DNA of 64,000 bases from Paenibacillus terrigena DSM 21567 (GCF_000374845.1 NZ_KB895414.1:124001-188000), one strand, 5' to 3'; counted from the first letter of the stretch, positions 1 through 9,216 are shown. Notes: generated by a model from the letters alone, not told the origin. Translations and numbers: made by a program.

Positions 1-1098
1 GCCCGGCTTGCGAAACTCCTGAATGAACCAATCCTTATACCCCGCATCGCTGCCGCTCAGCTTCACAGAACGATAACTGCTTGCTTGTGCAAATCTTCGC
101 GCAATCGCTTCCGATTCTACCGGCTCATAGTCCCGGTAATTCCAATAAATCTCCTCACCTTGCGAATGTAGGGATAAGACCATATCGAATTGATGCGCTC
201 TCGTGAACTCCGCCAATGCGACCGCTTCAGGTTCCATCAGCGGTCCCTCCGCCGTATAATCCTTCGGACCTGGTCCACGCTTTCCTCTTCGATCTCGTTC
301 TTCCTCCCAATGTGCCGGGAATTGATCATTCAGGTCCACGCCGCGAATATTGGCTTTCCAACGTGTGAACTGATAGGACCCACCATTCCAATGCAGCAGA
401 GATCGATAATAGGGGTGACTCGGATTGATTCCTTCTTGCGATAGCTCTACGCCATCCGGGTTCACCATCGGAACAACCCACAATGAATTGCGCTGATAAC
501 ATTCTTGCGGATCCATGCTGCCCCAAGAACCGCCCGTCCGATAGGCTTTGGCATATTGTTCAATATACTTCATGAGAATGGGCGTCGTGATCCATTCATT
601 GGCATGAACCGCCCCATTCGCATGGACTTTGCGATCCCCCGTGCCGATACGCATGGCAATGATCGGTTTCCCCATCACACTATAGCCAATAATATATCTT
701 CGAACGAATGGATATTGCTCACACAATCTAGCGCTGTCTTCCATCAATTGAGCTGGACCATACTCCGCATCCACGCGAATAATATCCCCGCTCTTCGTCA
801 GCGGAATGATCATACTTTGACCTATTTTCAGATGGCGTGGATCAACGGAAGGATTTGCATTTAGGAGCTGCTGAATCGGCACATGGAATCGCCTTGCAAT
901 TTCATAGAATGTATCTCGTTCTTGGATCAGATAGACGTTATCCGGCCGGAACGGAATGTACATAACTTGTCCAGGAATAATATACGGTGCTTCTTGCAGC
1001 TGCGGATTCACCATATGAAGCGCTGTGGTATGAATCCCATACCTTGCAGCAATACGAAGCCACGTGTCGCCCTGCTGAACGATATATGGAATAGCCAT
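1..1098 (-). CDS. LysM-containing M14 peptidase (gamma-D-glutamyl-diaminopimelate type), truncated
   Basis: The reading frame starts at the ATG ending at 1098 behind an AGGAGGGG site (1103-1110) and runs off the left edge, so the C-terminus is missing. Two LysM repeats come first (roughly residues 1-95, each with a QQGDTW- or QERDTF-like start and an IPGQ/IGQSMIIP end). A zinc carboxypeptidase M14 domain follows, with GAVHANEW carrying the first zinc ligands (H, E) and a later SLHSQGEEIYW motif carrying the third His. This layout matches bacterial endopeptidase I enzymes, which cut the gamma-D-Glu to meso-diaminopimelate bond of peptidoglycan, often in spores. No signal peptide is visible, so it may act in the mother cell or leave by another route. 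It is transcribed away from racE, and its regulation is not visible. Confidence 0.85.
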   Translation of the reverse strand, partial: MAIPYIVQQGDTWLRIAARYGIHTTALHMVNPQLQEAPYIIPGQVMYIPFRPDNVYLIQERDTFYEIARRFHVPIQQLLNANPSVDPRHLKIGQSMIIPLTKSGDIIRVDAEYGPAQLMEDSARLCEQYPFVRRYIIGYSVMGKPIIAMRIGTGDRKVHANGAVHANEWITTPILMKYIEQYAKAYRTGGSWGSMDPQECYQRNSLWVVPMVNPDGVELSQEGINPSHPYYRSLLHWNGGSYQFTRWKANIRGVDLNDQFPAHWEEERDRRGKRGPGPKDYTAEGPLMEPEAVALAEFTRAHQFDMVLSLHSQGEEIYWNYRDYEPVESEAIARRFAQASSYRSVKLSGSDAGYKDWFIQEFRKPG

Positions 1099-1196
1099 TG
1101 TTCCCCTCCTAGCCCCATCCAAATCTACTTTTGTTTCCATGAAGTATATGAGAGAGTTGCATCCATTATGTCAACGATCCTTACTGAATCTGCACG

Positions 1197-1243
1197 AAAA
1201 AACCGGCAGCGCTCGTATCATACGAATCCGCTACCGGCTTCTT
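1197..1243 (-). terminator. Intrinsic terminator of glutamate racemase gene
   Basis: On the minus strand a stem of about 9 bp (GCCGGTAGCG pairing with CGCTGCCGG) is followed by a run of T, just after the racE stop codon. Confidence 0.8.
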
Positions 1244-1249
1244 TTATCC

Positions 1250-2065
1250 TCACAAAAAATTCGGCACTTGCCATACAACTGGCGCAGTTTCCAAATGCTC
1301 TCTTAGCCATTCTTGGGCAATTTGTTGAAATATCTTCGGTTCTCCGCTGCAGAAGAATTGATGAACAGGCAGGTCATCTGCTTTGGCTAACTGTCCGTAT
1401 TGGTATAGGATCGTACTGATCTCACGCGCCGTCTCATCTGCGGAGCTAATCAGCTTCACATTCGGCCCCATCACTTCAGCGATAGGTTCCATTAGAAACG
1501 GATAATGCGTACAACCAAGAATCAAACAATCAATGGGTTTGTAACGAAGATGCTCTAGCGATTCCTTGACGGTCTTCCACGTCACTTCGTCACGGAACAT
1601 TCCTTTTTCCACGAGAGGTACGAATTTCGGACAGGCTTCACTAACGACCTCAATATGCGGTGAAATCTCCTTCAAGGCTTGAGCATAGGCACCACTGCGA
1701 ATCGTACCTTCTGTGCCGATGACACCGACAAAACCGGTCTCTGTCGCATTAATCGCGGCTCTTGCCCCCGGATGAATAACACCTACGACAGGCACATTGA
1801 CCATCGCCCGAATCTGCTCCAGTGCCACGGCTGTCGCCGTATTGCAAGCAATGACAATCATTTTAGGTTGAAACTGAATAAGATACTCAACAATTTGCTG
1901 TGTAAATAACAACACTTCTTCCGACGAACGCGGTCCATAGGGTGTGCGGGCAGTGTCTCCAAAATAAATGATCTTCTCCCGTGGAAGCTGCCTCATAACT
2001 TCTTTAACAACGGTTAATCCTCCCACACCGGAATCTAGTATAGCGATGGCTTGCTGCACGAACAC
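1250..2065 (-). CDS. racE: Glutamate racemase
   Basis: It interconverts L- and D-glutamate and so supplies D-Glu for peptidoglycan in the cytoplasm. The protein has 271 residues, normal for the family. It has the N-terminal AILDSGVGGLTV block, the CNTATA motif with the first catalytic Cys (about residue 75), and the GCTHYP motif with the second (about residue 186). The start is GTG at 2065 behind AAGGAAG. A second in-frame GTG two codons later is also possible. It is monocistronic: a terminator follows and a divergent gene lies upstream. racE and murI are names for the same function. Confidence 0.95.
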   Translation of the reverse strand: MFVQQAIAILDSGVGGLTVVKEVMRQLPREKIIYFGDTARTPYGPRSSEEVLLFTQQIVEYLIQFQPKMIVIACNTATAVALEQIRAMVNVPVVGVIHPGARAAINATETGFVGVIGTEGTIRSGAYAQALKEISPHIEVVSEACPKFVPLVEKGMFRDEVTWKTVKESLEHLRYKPIDCLILGCTHYPFLMEPIAEVMGPNVKLISSADETAREISTILYQYGQLAKADDLPVHQFFCSGEPKIFQQIAQEWLREHLETAPVVWQVPNFL

Positions 2066-2410
2066 ACGCTTCCTTCTTATAAAATGTCAGTTACAGGGAA
2101 TCCCCTCTCATAGAATATGAATCTATCGGTCAAAATGTACCACGTAACATGAATCCATAAATATTAGCTCAAAATGGAGTTAGGTTCAAGCAAACACCGT
2201 GTCATTTCCACCAAATTCCAATAAAATACATCATCACACACCGCATCTCCTACGGGAGCACAACGTTTTTCAGATTCATCCCATCACGTCTGCCTATCAA
2301 AAAAATATTTACCAAATAAAATGACAAAATTTTAATTAACCTTTTTACCCGAAAATACGTCATAATGATATAATCCCATAATCAATTATGATTTGAAAGG
2401 AGTCTTACTA
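2066..2410. other. Intergenic region between racE and the phosphodiester glycosidase gene
   Basis: This divergent spacer of 345 bp should hold promoters for both neighbours. A TATAAT (2369-2374) lies 36 bp before the TTG start of the plus gene, but the nearest -35-like hexamer (TTTACC, 2344-2349) is 19 bp away. I see no gene or stable RNA structure. Confidence 0.5.
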
Positions 2411-3541
2411 TTGAGACAGCAAACTCAGACGGCACAGCGACAATCGCAGCCTGTTGCCCCAAGCCGTCGAGCGAGGAAGCAACAGCTTACAAGCAAAAAG
2501 AAACGTATGACCTTTGGTCGTTTTATAAAAAATCTTTTCATTACGTTATTTATCGTCGGTGCGCTCGGTGCCGCATGGCTCTTCTTCACACCATCCGGGA
2601 CGAACGTCCGAATGCTCATCGCAGATACACTGATCACGACACAACATCGCCACTGGGCGAAATATATTATTGGGGAAGAAGCACTCCAAAACCGCGTTGC
2701 GGAATATAACAAAAGGTTTGAAGGGATGGGTGATGAGAAAGACAATCAGAACATTTCCGTTGGCGGGAAGAAATCGGGAGACTTGGTGGAGATTAAGCCG
2801 GTCAGCGGTGCGGGCTTCAGCGGGTACCTTATGATTGTGAATGATCCAACCAAGATCCGAATCGGGGTCCCAAATCGCGTCGGACGCGGGGAGAAAGTAA
2901 CCAGCATGGTGAAACGTACGGGTGCCATCGCAGGCGTTAATGCCGGCGGCTTCGCCGATCCGAACTGGAAAGGGAATGGATTCCAGCCGATTGGACTTGT
3001 TATCGCCGACGGGAAAGTTTATTATGATGGCGGGATTAGTAATAAGAAGAAAACCCAGATCGTCGGCATTGATAAGAATGGCCGAATGGTTGCCGGGAAC
3101 TATACGATTCCTCAGCTTCAAGAGATGGGTGTGAAGGAAGCCGTGACCTTCCAACCCCGTATTATCGTGAATGGCAAAGGTCTTGTGAAGAACGCGGCTG
3201 ACGGCTGGGGTATTGCACCTCGGACCGTCATGGGACAACGTGCCGACGGCACGATCCTATTCCTTGTTATCGATGGCCGTCAAGCCCATAGTATTGGTGC
3301 CAATCTCTATGATTGTCAGAACATCATGCTCGAGAATGGCGCTGTGATTGCAGCAAATCTGGACGGTGGATCTTCAACCGTACTGGTAAAGGATAATGAA
3401 ATTGTTAACTCCCCTTCCAGCCAGCATGGAGAGCGGTATTTGCCAACAGCCTTCCTTGTCTTCAATGATCCGGAGAAGGTCGACATTCCGAATATTTGGG
3501 AAGGACTCGATCCACATAAAATTGACCCATCCAAGTGGTAA
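2411..3541 (+). CDS. Membrane-anchored phosphodiester glycosidase (NAGPA/DUF2233) family protein
   Basis: I chose TTG at 2411 because AAAGGAG (2396-2402) sits 8 bases upstream. The in-frame TTG at 2393 would include that site. The product has 376 residues. A basic, Gln-rich N-terminus of about 38 residues precedes one membrane segment (LFITLFIVGALGAAWLFF), and the rest is a phosphodiester glycosidase domain. Family marks are AGVNAGGF, PIGLVIADGKV, APRTVMGQRADG and ANLDGGSSTVLV, with R, D and G residues at the expected active-site positions. Relatives include the mammalian enzyme that uncovers mannose-6-phosphate and several exopolysaccharide proteins. The substrate here is unknown, and activity on cell-wall or exopolysaccharide phosphodiesters is an inference. 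The gene stands alone. Confidence 0.85.
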   Translation: MRQQTQTAQRQSQPVAPSRRARKQQLTSKKKRMTFGRFIKNLFITLFIVGALGAAWLFFTPSGTNVRMLIADTLITTQHRHWAKYIIGEEALQNRVAEYNKRFEGMGDEKDNQNISVGGKKSGDLVEIKPVSGAGFSGYLMIVNDPTKIRIGVPNRVGRGEKVTSMVKRTGAIAGVNAGGFADPNWKGNGFQPIGLVIADGKVYYDGGISNKKKTQIVGIDKNGRMVAGNYTIPQLQEMGVKEAVTFQPRIIVNGKGLVKNAADGWGIAPRTVMGQRADGTILFLVIDGRQAHSIGANLYDCQNIMLENGAVIAANLDGGSSTVLVKDNEIVNSPSSQHGERYLPTAFLVFNDPEKVDIPNIWEGLDPHKIDPSKW

Positions 3542-3572
3542 TGCACTTATCCGTTATAAAATGATCGAAGAG

Positions 3573-3605
3573 CCCATAGGATCAAGAATCCTATGGGTTT
3601 TTTTC
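3573..3605 (+). terminator. Intrinsic terminator
   Basis: A perfect 10-bp stem (CCCATAGGAT / ATCCTATGGG) is followed by eight T residues, 31 bases after the stop of the phosphodiester glycosidase gene. Confidence 0.9.
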
Positions 3606-3708
3606 GTTCTACTGTCATCGCCTACTGTACTAACATCGTAGAAATTGTCAATGTGAAAATTTACAGACAACATCCGCAAACATCATTAATATAATAGATT
3701 AACGGCGA

Positions 3709-3740
3709 CCTCTACCCTGTACCCGGTTAGAGGTTTTTTG
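3709..3740 (+). terminator. Second hairpin with T-run upstream of the oxidoreductase operon
   Basis: CCTCTA pairs with TAGAGG and is followed by six T residues. A TATAAT (3690-3695) lies just before it, so it is either a back-up terminator for the upstream gene or an attenuator at the start of the oxidoreductase leader. The sequence alone does not decide. Confidence 0.6.
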
Positions 3741-3838
3741 CTCTAAAAGATTCTCAAGGACGATGGAAAAGCTATTGAACACTTGAGAAATACTGGTAAT
3801 ATAAGAGTTGAAATCTTATTCTAGAAGGGAGTAATAGG

Positions 3839-4846
3839 ATGGTTACTTTACCCAAATTAAATGAACTAGGATTTTTCGAGATTAGGCTGGAATCCATCGG
3901 CGGTCTCGGCGCGAACTTGGCCGGGAAAATGCTGGCGGAGGCCGGAGTGACAGGCGCCTCACTAAACGGCGTAAGCTTCTCATCCTATGGATCGGAGAAA
4001 AAAGGGTCTCCCGTCAAAGCACACATCCGGTTTTGCGACAACCATACGAATATCCGAGATACGTCGCCTGTGGAACGGCCGCATGTTGTAGGCATTTTCC
4101 ACGAATCGTTATCCAAAACAGTCAATGTCATCAGCGGCATCTATGAAGACAGTCTCGTACTTGTAAATTCGAATAAATCACCTGAACAATTGAAAGAGAA
4201 GATGAAGCTCTTGGGCGGTACGATTGCCGTCGTCGATGCAACAGGCATTTCACTAGAAGAGAAGAACCGCACGAACATGGCGATGTTAGGCGCACTTTTC
4301 CGGCTATGCGACTTCCTAGACCCCGAAGCCATGAAATCTGTTATCCGTAAATCCCTCGAGAAGAAGTATCCACAAGCTGTAGGTCCTGCACTCCAAACGT
4401 TCGAAAGAGGCTTTAATGAAGTAACTTTCCAGACATTTGAACTGCCTGTTGGTCAGCAAATGCCAGCTTTTGTGCGCCAGGATACACCTATGCTCGGTTA
4501 CGAGACGCAGCCGATGGGTGGCGTGATTACGAATCCAGGGAACAGCATTCTGAAGGATCTGAGTATCTCGCGTGCAGGGATGATGCCTCATTTCGCCGAT
4601 GATAAGTGCATCCACTGCGCAGCTTGCGATAATGTATGCCCTGACTTCTGCTTCGTATGGGAAGAACAGCCGGATAAGAAAGGCCGTCCGCAGATGTTTC
4701 TACAAGGGATTGACTATCAATACTGCAAAGGCTGTCTGAAATGTATTAGAGCTTGTCCAACAGATGCGCTCAGCAGTGCCAGAGAAGAAGATGGTTATGC
4801 AGACGAGCACCGTACGCCGCATCGTTTTGACCTAGCAGTCCATTAA
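3839..4846 (+). CDS. 2-oxoacid:ferredoxin oxidoreductase, gamma domain fused to ferredoxin-type delta domain
   Basis: This is the gamma/delta part of a pyruvate-type ferredoxin oxidoreductase, which oxidatively decarboxylates a 2-oxoacid with CoA and passes electrons to ferredoxin or flavodoxin. It has 335 residues. The gamma domain (about 12-200) starts with ESIGGLGANLAGKMLAEAG. Two [4Fe-4S] clusters follow, with ligands C257, C260, C263, C267 and C296, C299, C302, C306. The ATG start has GAAGGGAG upstream. The next gene holds the alpha and beta parts and begins within 30 bp, so the two form one operon. The oxoacid used (pyruvate, 2-oxoglutarate or branched chain) cannot be told from sequence. 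Confidence 0.9.
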   Translation: MVTLPKLNELGFFEIRLESIGGLGANLAGKMLAEAGVTGASLNGVSFSSYGSEKKGSPVKAHIRFCDNHTNIRDTSPVERPHVVGIFHESLSKTVNVISGIYEDSLVLVNSNKSPEQLKEKMKLLGGTIAVVDATGISLEEKNRTNMAMLGALFRLCDFLDPEAMKSVIRKSLEKKYPQAVGPALQTFERGFNEVTFQTFELPVGQQMPAFVRQDTPMLGYETQPMGGVITNPGNSILKDLSISRAGMMPHFADDKCIHCAACDNVCPDFCFVWEEQPDKKGRPQMFLQGIDYQYCKGCLKCIRACPTDALSSAREEDGYADEHRTPHRFDLAVH

Positions 4847-4874
4847 TTTGCATGCCAGAAAGGTGGAATCGACA

Positions 4875-7184
4875 TTGTCTATTGATTTGTCCAAAGAACA
4901 AGCAGGACTTGCCAAAGTAGAGCAGCGTGTCGTGTATGAATCCGGCAACGAAATGGCTGCCTATGCGGCGCACCAAATTAATTATCATGTGATGGGTTAT
5001 TTTCCGATCTCTCCGTCAACGGAGGTCGCTCAATTTCTGGATTTAATGAAGTCGAACGGGCAGCACGATATCGTGTTAATCCCAGCTGACGGTGAACATG
5101 GCTCCGCAGGGGTATGCTACGGCGCTTCCACAGCTGGCGGTCGTGTGTTCAATGCAACCAGCGCAAACGGCTACCTCTACATGATCGAGCAAATGCCGGT
5201 ACAATCCGGGACCCGATTCCCAATGGTCATGAATCTTGTCTGCCGCTCCGTCTCCGGACCGCTTGATATTCATGGGGATCATTCCGATTTATATTATGCC
5301 CTCAATACAGGATGGCCCATTCTGATGTGTCGTGATCCGCAAGCGGTCTACGATATGAATATTATGGCACTCAAGGTCGCGGAAGATGCAGAAGTTCGTC
5401 TACCTGTGCTCGTCGCATCCGACGGTTACTTCACTTCGCATCAGAAGCGCAAAGTTCAGACGTTCGCGAATCGTGAAGATGTACATCAATTTATAGGCGC
5501 TCAGCCGCCCGTCGGCTACCCTGACACACTGGATCGCAACAATCCAATTACTGTTGGTCCTTATATGAATGAACCGGATTACATTAACAACTGTTATCAG
5601 CAATCGATGGCGATGTACAATGCAGAACATGTCTATGACCGCGTGCGCAAGGAATTCGCGGATCTTACAGGCCGTGACTATCCAATCCTCGATCAGTATC
5701 GCATGGAAGATGCAGAAGTCGCTGTATTCCTCATGAACTCCGCTTCGGAGATTATCAAGGATGTCGTGGATCAACTTCGTGCGCAAGGGATCAAGGCGGG
5801 CTCCATTGCTCCGAACATGATCCGTCCATTCCCGCAACGCGCCATTGCTGAAGCGCTGAAGAACGTGAAGGCGATCACCGTCGGTGATCGTGCTGATTCT
5901 TACGGCGGGCACGGCGGCAACATGGTCAATGAGATCAAAGCCGCACTTTTCACCCATGGTAACCGGGATACGCTCGTCATCAGTCGAATTTATGGTCTTG
6001 GCGGCAAAGACTTCTATGCCGAAGACGGCCATAATCTGTTCCAATTCGCGATCGATGCCATGAATAAAGGCGTGGTCGACAAACCGTTCGATTATTACGG
6101 ACATACACCAGGAGACCCTGCCAAATCACCGAAGCGTGTGCTGAAGCCGATGAAATTCGAAGATTTGAAGACAGGGCTCATTACGGTGAAGAAGGACGAA
6201 GAGACAGGTAAGTTAAGCGTTCGCATCCCACCGCTCCGCTCGCTGACGAAGAAACCGAAGCGGATTGCGCCGGGCCATGGAGCTTGCCCAGGCTGTGGTA
6301 TTTTCTCCGGCTTGGAATTGTTCTTCAAGGGCATTGAAGGCGATATCGTCGCTCTATTCCATACGGGATGTGCGATGGTTGTTACGACAGGCTACCCTTA
6401 TTCTTCGCACAAAGCGACGTATATTCATAACTTGTTCCAGAATGGTGCAGCTACCCTCTCCGGTGTCGTTGAAATGTTCTGGGAACGGAAGCGCAGAGGC
6501 GAACTCGATCACTTGAATCTGCAGGATGACTTCACCTTCGTCATGATTACAGGCGACGGCGGTATGGATATCGGCATGGGACCTGCGATCGGCGCAGCGC
6601 TTCGCAATCATAAGATGATTATTCTGGAATATGATAATGAAGGCTATATGAATACAGGAGCACAACTCTCCTATTCGACACCGATGGGTCATCGGACATC
6701 GACCTCTAATATCGGTTCCGTGCGCGCCGGCAAAGTGTTCCACCACAAAGATACGGCACAGATTATGGCAGCAACCCATATTCCGTATGTGTTCACAGGC
6801 TCAGAAGCTTTCCCGCAGGATCTTGTGAAGAAAGCAGCTAAAGCCCAATACTATGCACAGAATGAAGGCCTTGTATACGGTAAAATCTTAATCACATGCC
6901 CGCTCAACTGGTTGTCCGAGGATGAACTCGGTACGGAAATTATCGACGCAGCCGTCGGTTCATGCTTCTTCCCGCTCTACGAGGTCGAGCATGGCGTTAC
7001 GACGATCACGTACAACCCTGATGAGAAGGATAAGAGGGTCCCTATCGTCGAATGGCTCAAGACGATGGGTAAGACGAGACATCTTACGAAACCGGAACAC
7101 GTTGAGACGCTCAATGCCTTCGAAACTGAAGTGGAGCGCCGGTGGAAGATCCTGCTCGCAAAGCATGAGAATCCGTATCTATAA
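4875..7184 (+). CDS. 2-oxoacid:ferredoxin oxidoreductase, fused alpha-beta subunit
   Basis: I chose TTG at 4875 because AGAAAGGTGG lies 8 bases before it. An upstream TTG at 4848 has no such site. The protein has 769 residues. The N-terminal half is the alpha (pyrimidine-binding) part, with YFPISPSTEVAQ and the SANGYLYMIEQMP region. A hinge follows, then the beta part with GHGACPGCGIF (about 467-477) and the thiamine-diphosphate/Mg site GDGGMDIGMG (about 560-569) followed by YDNEGYMNTGAQ. Alpha and beta are separate in many archaea and fused here. With the upstream gamma-delta gene this makes a complete enzyme in the cytoplasm. Confidence 0.9.
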   Translation: MSIDLSKEQAGLAKVEQRVVYESGNEMAAYAAHQINYHVMGYFPISPSTEVAQFLDLMKSNGQHDIVLIPADGEHGSAGVCYGASTAGGRVFNATSANGYLYMIEQMPVQSGTRFPMVMNLVCRSVSGPLDIHGDHSDLYYALNTGWPILMCRDPQAVYDMNIMALKVAEDAEVRLPVLVASDGYFTSHQKRKVQTFANREDVHQFIGAQPPVGYPDTLDRNNPITVGPYMNEPDYINNCYQQSMAMYNAEHVYDRVRKEFADLTGRDYPILDQYRMEDAEVAVFLMNSASEIIKDVVDQLRAQGIKAGSIAPNMIRPFPQRAIAEALKNVKAITVGDRADSYGGHGGNMVNEIKAALFTHGNRDTLVISRIYGLGGKDFYAEDGHNLFQFAIDAMNKGVVDKPFDYYGHTPGDPAKSPKRVLKPMKFEDLKTGLITVKKDEETGKLSVRIPPLRSLTKKPKRIAPGHGACPGCGIFSGLELFFKGIEGDIVALFHTGCAMVVTTGYPYSSHKATYIHNLFQNGAATLSGVVEMFWERKRRGELDHLNLQDDFTFVMITGDGGMDIGMGPAIGAALRNHKMIILEYDNEGYMNTGAQLSYSTPMGHRTSTSNIGSVRAGKVFHHKDTAQIMAATHIPYVFTGSEAFPQDLVKKAAKAQYYAQNEGLVYGKILITCPLNWLSEDELGTEIIDAAVGSCFFPLYEVEHGVTTITYNPDEKDKRVPIVEWLKTMGKTRHLTKPEHVETLNAFETEVERRWKILLAKHENPYL

Positions 7185-7209
7185 CGTATAGCGAGAGGAG
7201 TTGCCCTTC

Positions 7210-7506
7210 GTGCCTTTCGTACTCCACCATACCGCAACACATCAGATCTATGCTTGTCTGCTGCGTAATGGTTATGACTTGATTTATTACGGGGTGAAAT
7301 ATTGGGAAGATGAGGAAGATGCCAAGGCAGAGCTTCCTGATTTCCTTGCATCGCATGATATGTTGGACGCTGATACTTGGTCTCTACTGGAAGTCGATGA
7401 GCAGGTCCTGAAATTGTGTAATGTGAAGTTAAAAAACAGTCCAAAATACATCTGTTTCCTTGACGCAGAGGGACGGCCTTATGCCGAAGTCCTCGCGCAA
7501 CAATAA
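7210..7506 (+). CDS. Small unknown protein, third gene of the oxidoreductase operon
   Basis: I do not recognise this 98-residue protein. GTG at 7210 is the likely start, 9 bases after AGAGGAG, and only 25 bp after the alpha-beta gene, so co-transcription is likely. The product is soluble and acidic (WEDEEDAKAELPDF), with no membrane segment, signal peptide or metal motif. It ends with a short YICFLDAEGRPYAEVLAQ stretch. A role tied to the oxidoreductase (assembly, regulation) is only suggested by position. Confidence 0.7.
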   Translation: MPFVLHHTATHQIYACLLRNGYDLIYYGVKYWEDEEDAKAELPDFLASHDMLDADTWSLLEVDEQVLKLCNVKLKNSPKYICFLDAEGRPYAEVLAQQ

Positions 7507-7519
7507 CCGTATATACGCT

Positions 7520-7562
7520 AAAGAGCAGCAGTCCCTTTACCAACAGGGCTGCTGCTCTTTTC
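7520..7562 (+). terminator. Bidirectional terminator between convergent genes
   Basis: A long perfect stem (AAAGAGCAGCAGTCCC with GGGCTGCTGCTCTTT) has T-runs on both strands. It serves the oxidoreductase operon and the convergent ytxG-ytxH pair. Confidence 0.9.
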
Positions 7563-7596
7563 ATATTTCCATTTCCTGCTTCACGTTCCCCGCACG

Positions 7597-7932
7597 TTAC
7601 TTCAGAATTTCATCGAGTTCACGTGTTTCTACTTTGTCGTCTTCTTTACTTGAAGCGATTTGCGCAAATGTCTCGTCATCCTCTTGACGGCGATTTTGGC
7701 GCCACTCGCGTAAATTGTTCACTTTGTCTTTCGCTGCTTCAACCCAGCCCGATGTATGTTCACCAACTTGCTTGATCACATTAGTCGTCTTCTCACTTAC
7801 TTGGTGCGCTCCATCTTTAATGTCTTGGCGCAGCTCGCGGCCAGACTTGGGTGCAAGCAGTAGCGCCGCTACTGAACCAACTACACTCCCTACCAATGCA
7901 CCTAACAGAAAGCTTTTTCTTTTCTCTGACAT
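7597..7932 (-). CDS. ytxH: YtxH domain protein
   Basis: This 111-residue protein has an N-terminal glycine-rich membrane segment (FLLGALVGSVVGSVAALLLA) followed by the YtxH signature PKSGRELRQDIKDGA and a charged amphipathic tail that may form a coiled coil. The family is linked to general stress in Bacillus, where ytxG-ytxH-ytxJ is an operon. The exact function is not known. It lies 18 bp after the ytxG homologue on the same strand, behind an AAAGGAG site. Confidence 0.85.
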   Translation of the reverse strand: MSEKRKSFLLGALVGSVVGSVAALLLAPKSGRELRQDIKDGAHQVSEKTTNVIKQVGEHTSGWVEAAKDKVNNLREWRQNRRQEDDETFAQIASSKEDDKVETRELDEILK

Positions 7933-7950
7933 GTTGTCATCGCTCCTTTA

Positions 7951-8430
7951 TTATGATCCTTCTTTACTCTCATTTGGCTTCGCAGCTCGGGATTCCGCGT
8001 TCGCTGGGCGCACGGCTTGCCATTTCTCCCACAATCCAAGGCCTAGATCCATCCAATCGAACATATCGCCAATCCGCTCAATGTTATTGGCGTGCGCACG
8101 ATTGACATGCGATACGGCAGAGGACGTCAACGCTTCCGTGACCGAGGTTACCGAGGAAGTGACATAACGCAGCGTCTCCCCTGTCTCGCGAATGGAATCG
8201 CAGAACGGTTCAAAGGAATCTACTTGCCGCTTCACCATTGCCGCTGTCTTCTGCGCATCTTGGACGAAGACGGATACTTCCCGGCCCAGCGCTGCTGTAT
8301 CTCGCTGCAATTGAAGAATCGTTGCAAACGCCTGAAGCACCGTATTTCTTACCGTAATAAGCACGACGATAGCCACGCTGACCATTATGACAAATGCAAC
8401 CGCCATACTCACAACACTCCATTCAACCAT
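7951..8430 (-). CDS. ytxG: DUF948 (YtxG-like) membrane protein
   Basis: The 159-residue product has one N-terminal membrane segment (about residues 5-30, VVSMAVAFVIMVSVAIVVLI) and then a long helical region typical of DUF948 proteins. A stretch rich in Ser, Thr and Val lies near 100-115. The ATG follows GAGGTGATC. It is the first gene of a two-gene unit with the YtxH homologue, as in Bacillus. The molecular role is unknown, and a stress-related membrane scaffold is a guess from the family. Confidence 0.8.
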   Translation of the reverse strand: MVEWSVVSMAVAFVIMVSVAIVVLITVRNTVLQAFATILQLQRDTAALGREVSVFVQDAQKTAAMVKRQVDSFEPFCDSIRETGETLRYVTSSVTSVTEALTSSAVSHVNRAHANNIERIGDMFDWMDLGLGLWEKWQAVRPANAESRAAKPNESKEGS

Positions 8431-9102
8431 CCACGATCACCTCGATTCACGTTGTTCCCGGGCGAATGCCCATTTTCTAATGACAGTATAAGAAGAATGG
8501 GCTTGACTTGACACAGCGGACAAACCAAAATTATTGAACTTTCGTCAAAAGCCTTGCGCGGCGTGCGGTTCACGCGATTCGTTCTCTTCGTTAGCCGAAT
8601 TCTCCTCGCTGAACACTAACAACAATACGATCACCCGAGGGGACGCGCAGTCGAACAGCTAAAGACAATGCATGCCACGGTTTCTAATGAACTCAGATGT
8701 GCTTATTAAGCTGAAATCATGCGTTTTCTAACTTTAACGAACACCAGTGACGCTATTTCCGGCAAATGCACGCCACTTAGCCTTTTGACCCGAATAACGC
8801 CGCTAGAGTTCGTTAGCTCGAAAAAAACTCAAATTTAGGGCGAATAAGCCCCATACGATTCGTTAGGCCGTTTCTTCTCGCGTTAACTCGAAAATTAATC
8901 TTTTCTCGCTCCAAAGAAATCAAAACGAGTAAAGGTAAGACACAAAAGTAATAAATGGAAACTAGTTGATGTCTTTAATGGACTTTATAATTAAAAAAAT
9001 GACAACGATGACCTATAAAAAGTATGCATGCAACACCAGCTGTGAAGAACATTTTCAAGATGGATCCTATGGCGCTTTAGTCAGCTACCTTTGACGAAAA
9101 AC
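8431..9102. other. Long non-coding spacer with degenerate repeated words
   Basis: About 670 bp without a believable reading frame. The word TTCGTTAG occurs three times (8587, 8809, 8859), with reverse-complement-like CTAAC and GTTAAC forms between. The tract resembles decayed repeat or regulatory sequence rather than a lost gene. No clear terminator or RNA fold was found. Confidence 0.4.
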
Positions 9103-9216
9103 TGTATGCGCTTACAAAAAAACCGATGATCGTCGCTCAATTAATAGATATTCCCCTTTCCGATTTGTAAGCGTTTCATCGTCTCCCTTGCTATAGAAGC
9201 GACTATCGCTTTTATA
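9103..9216 (+). promoter_or_regulatory. Control region of the GH85 gene: catabolite-type site, inverted repeat, promoter
   Basis: TGTATGCGCTTACA (9103-9116) matches a catabolite-responsive element with one mismatch. Its CGCTTACAAA half (9109-9118) recurs as an exact reverse complement TTTGTAAGCG (9164-9173). A sigma-A-like promoter follows: TTGCTA (9188-9193), 17-bp spacer, TTTATA (9211-9216). Catabolite control of the GH85 gene is inferred. Confidence 0.55.
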
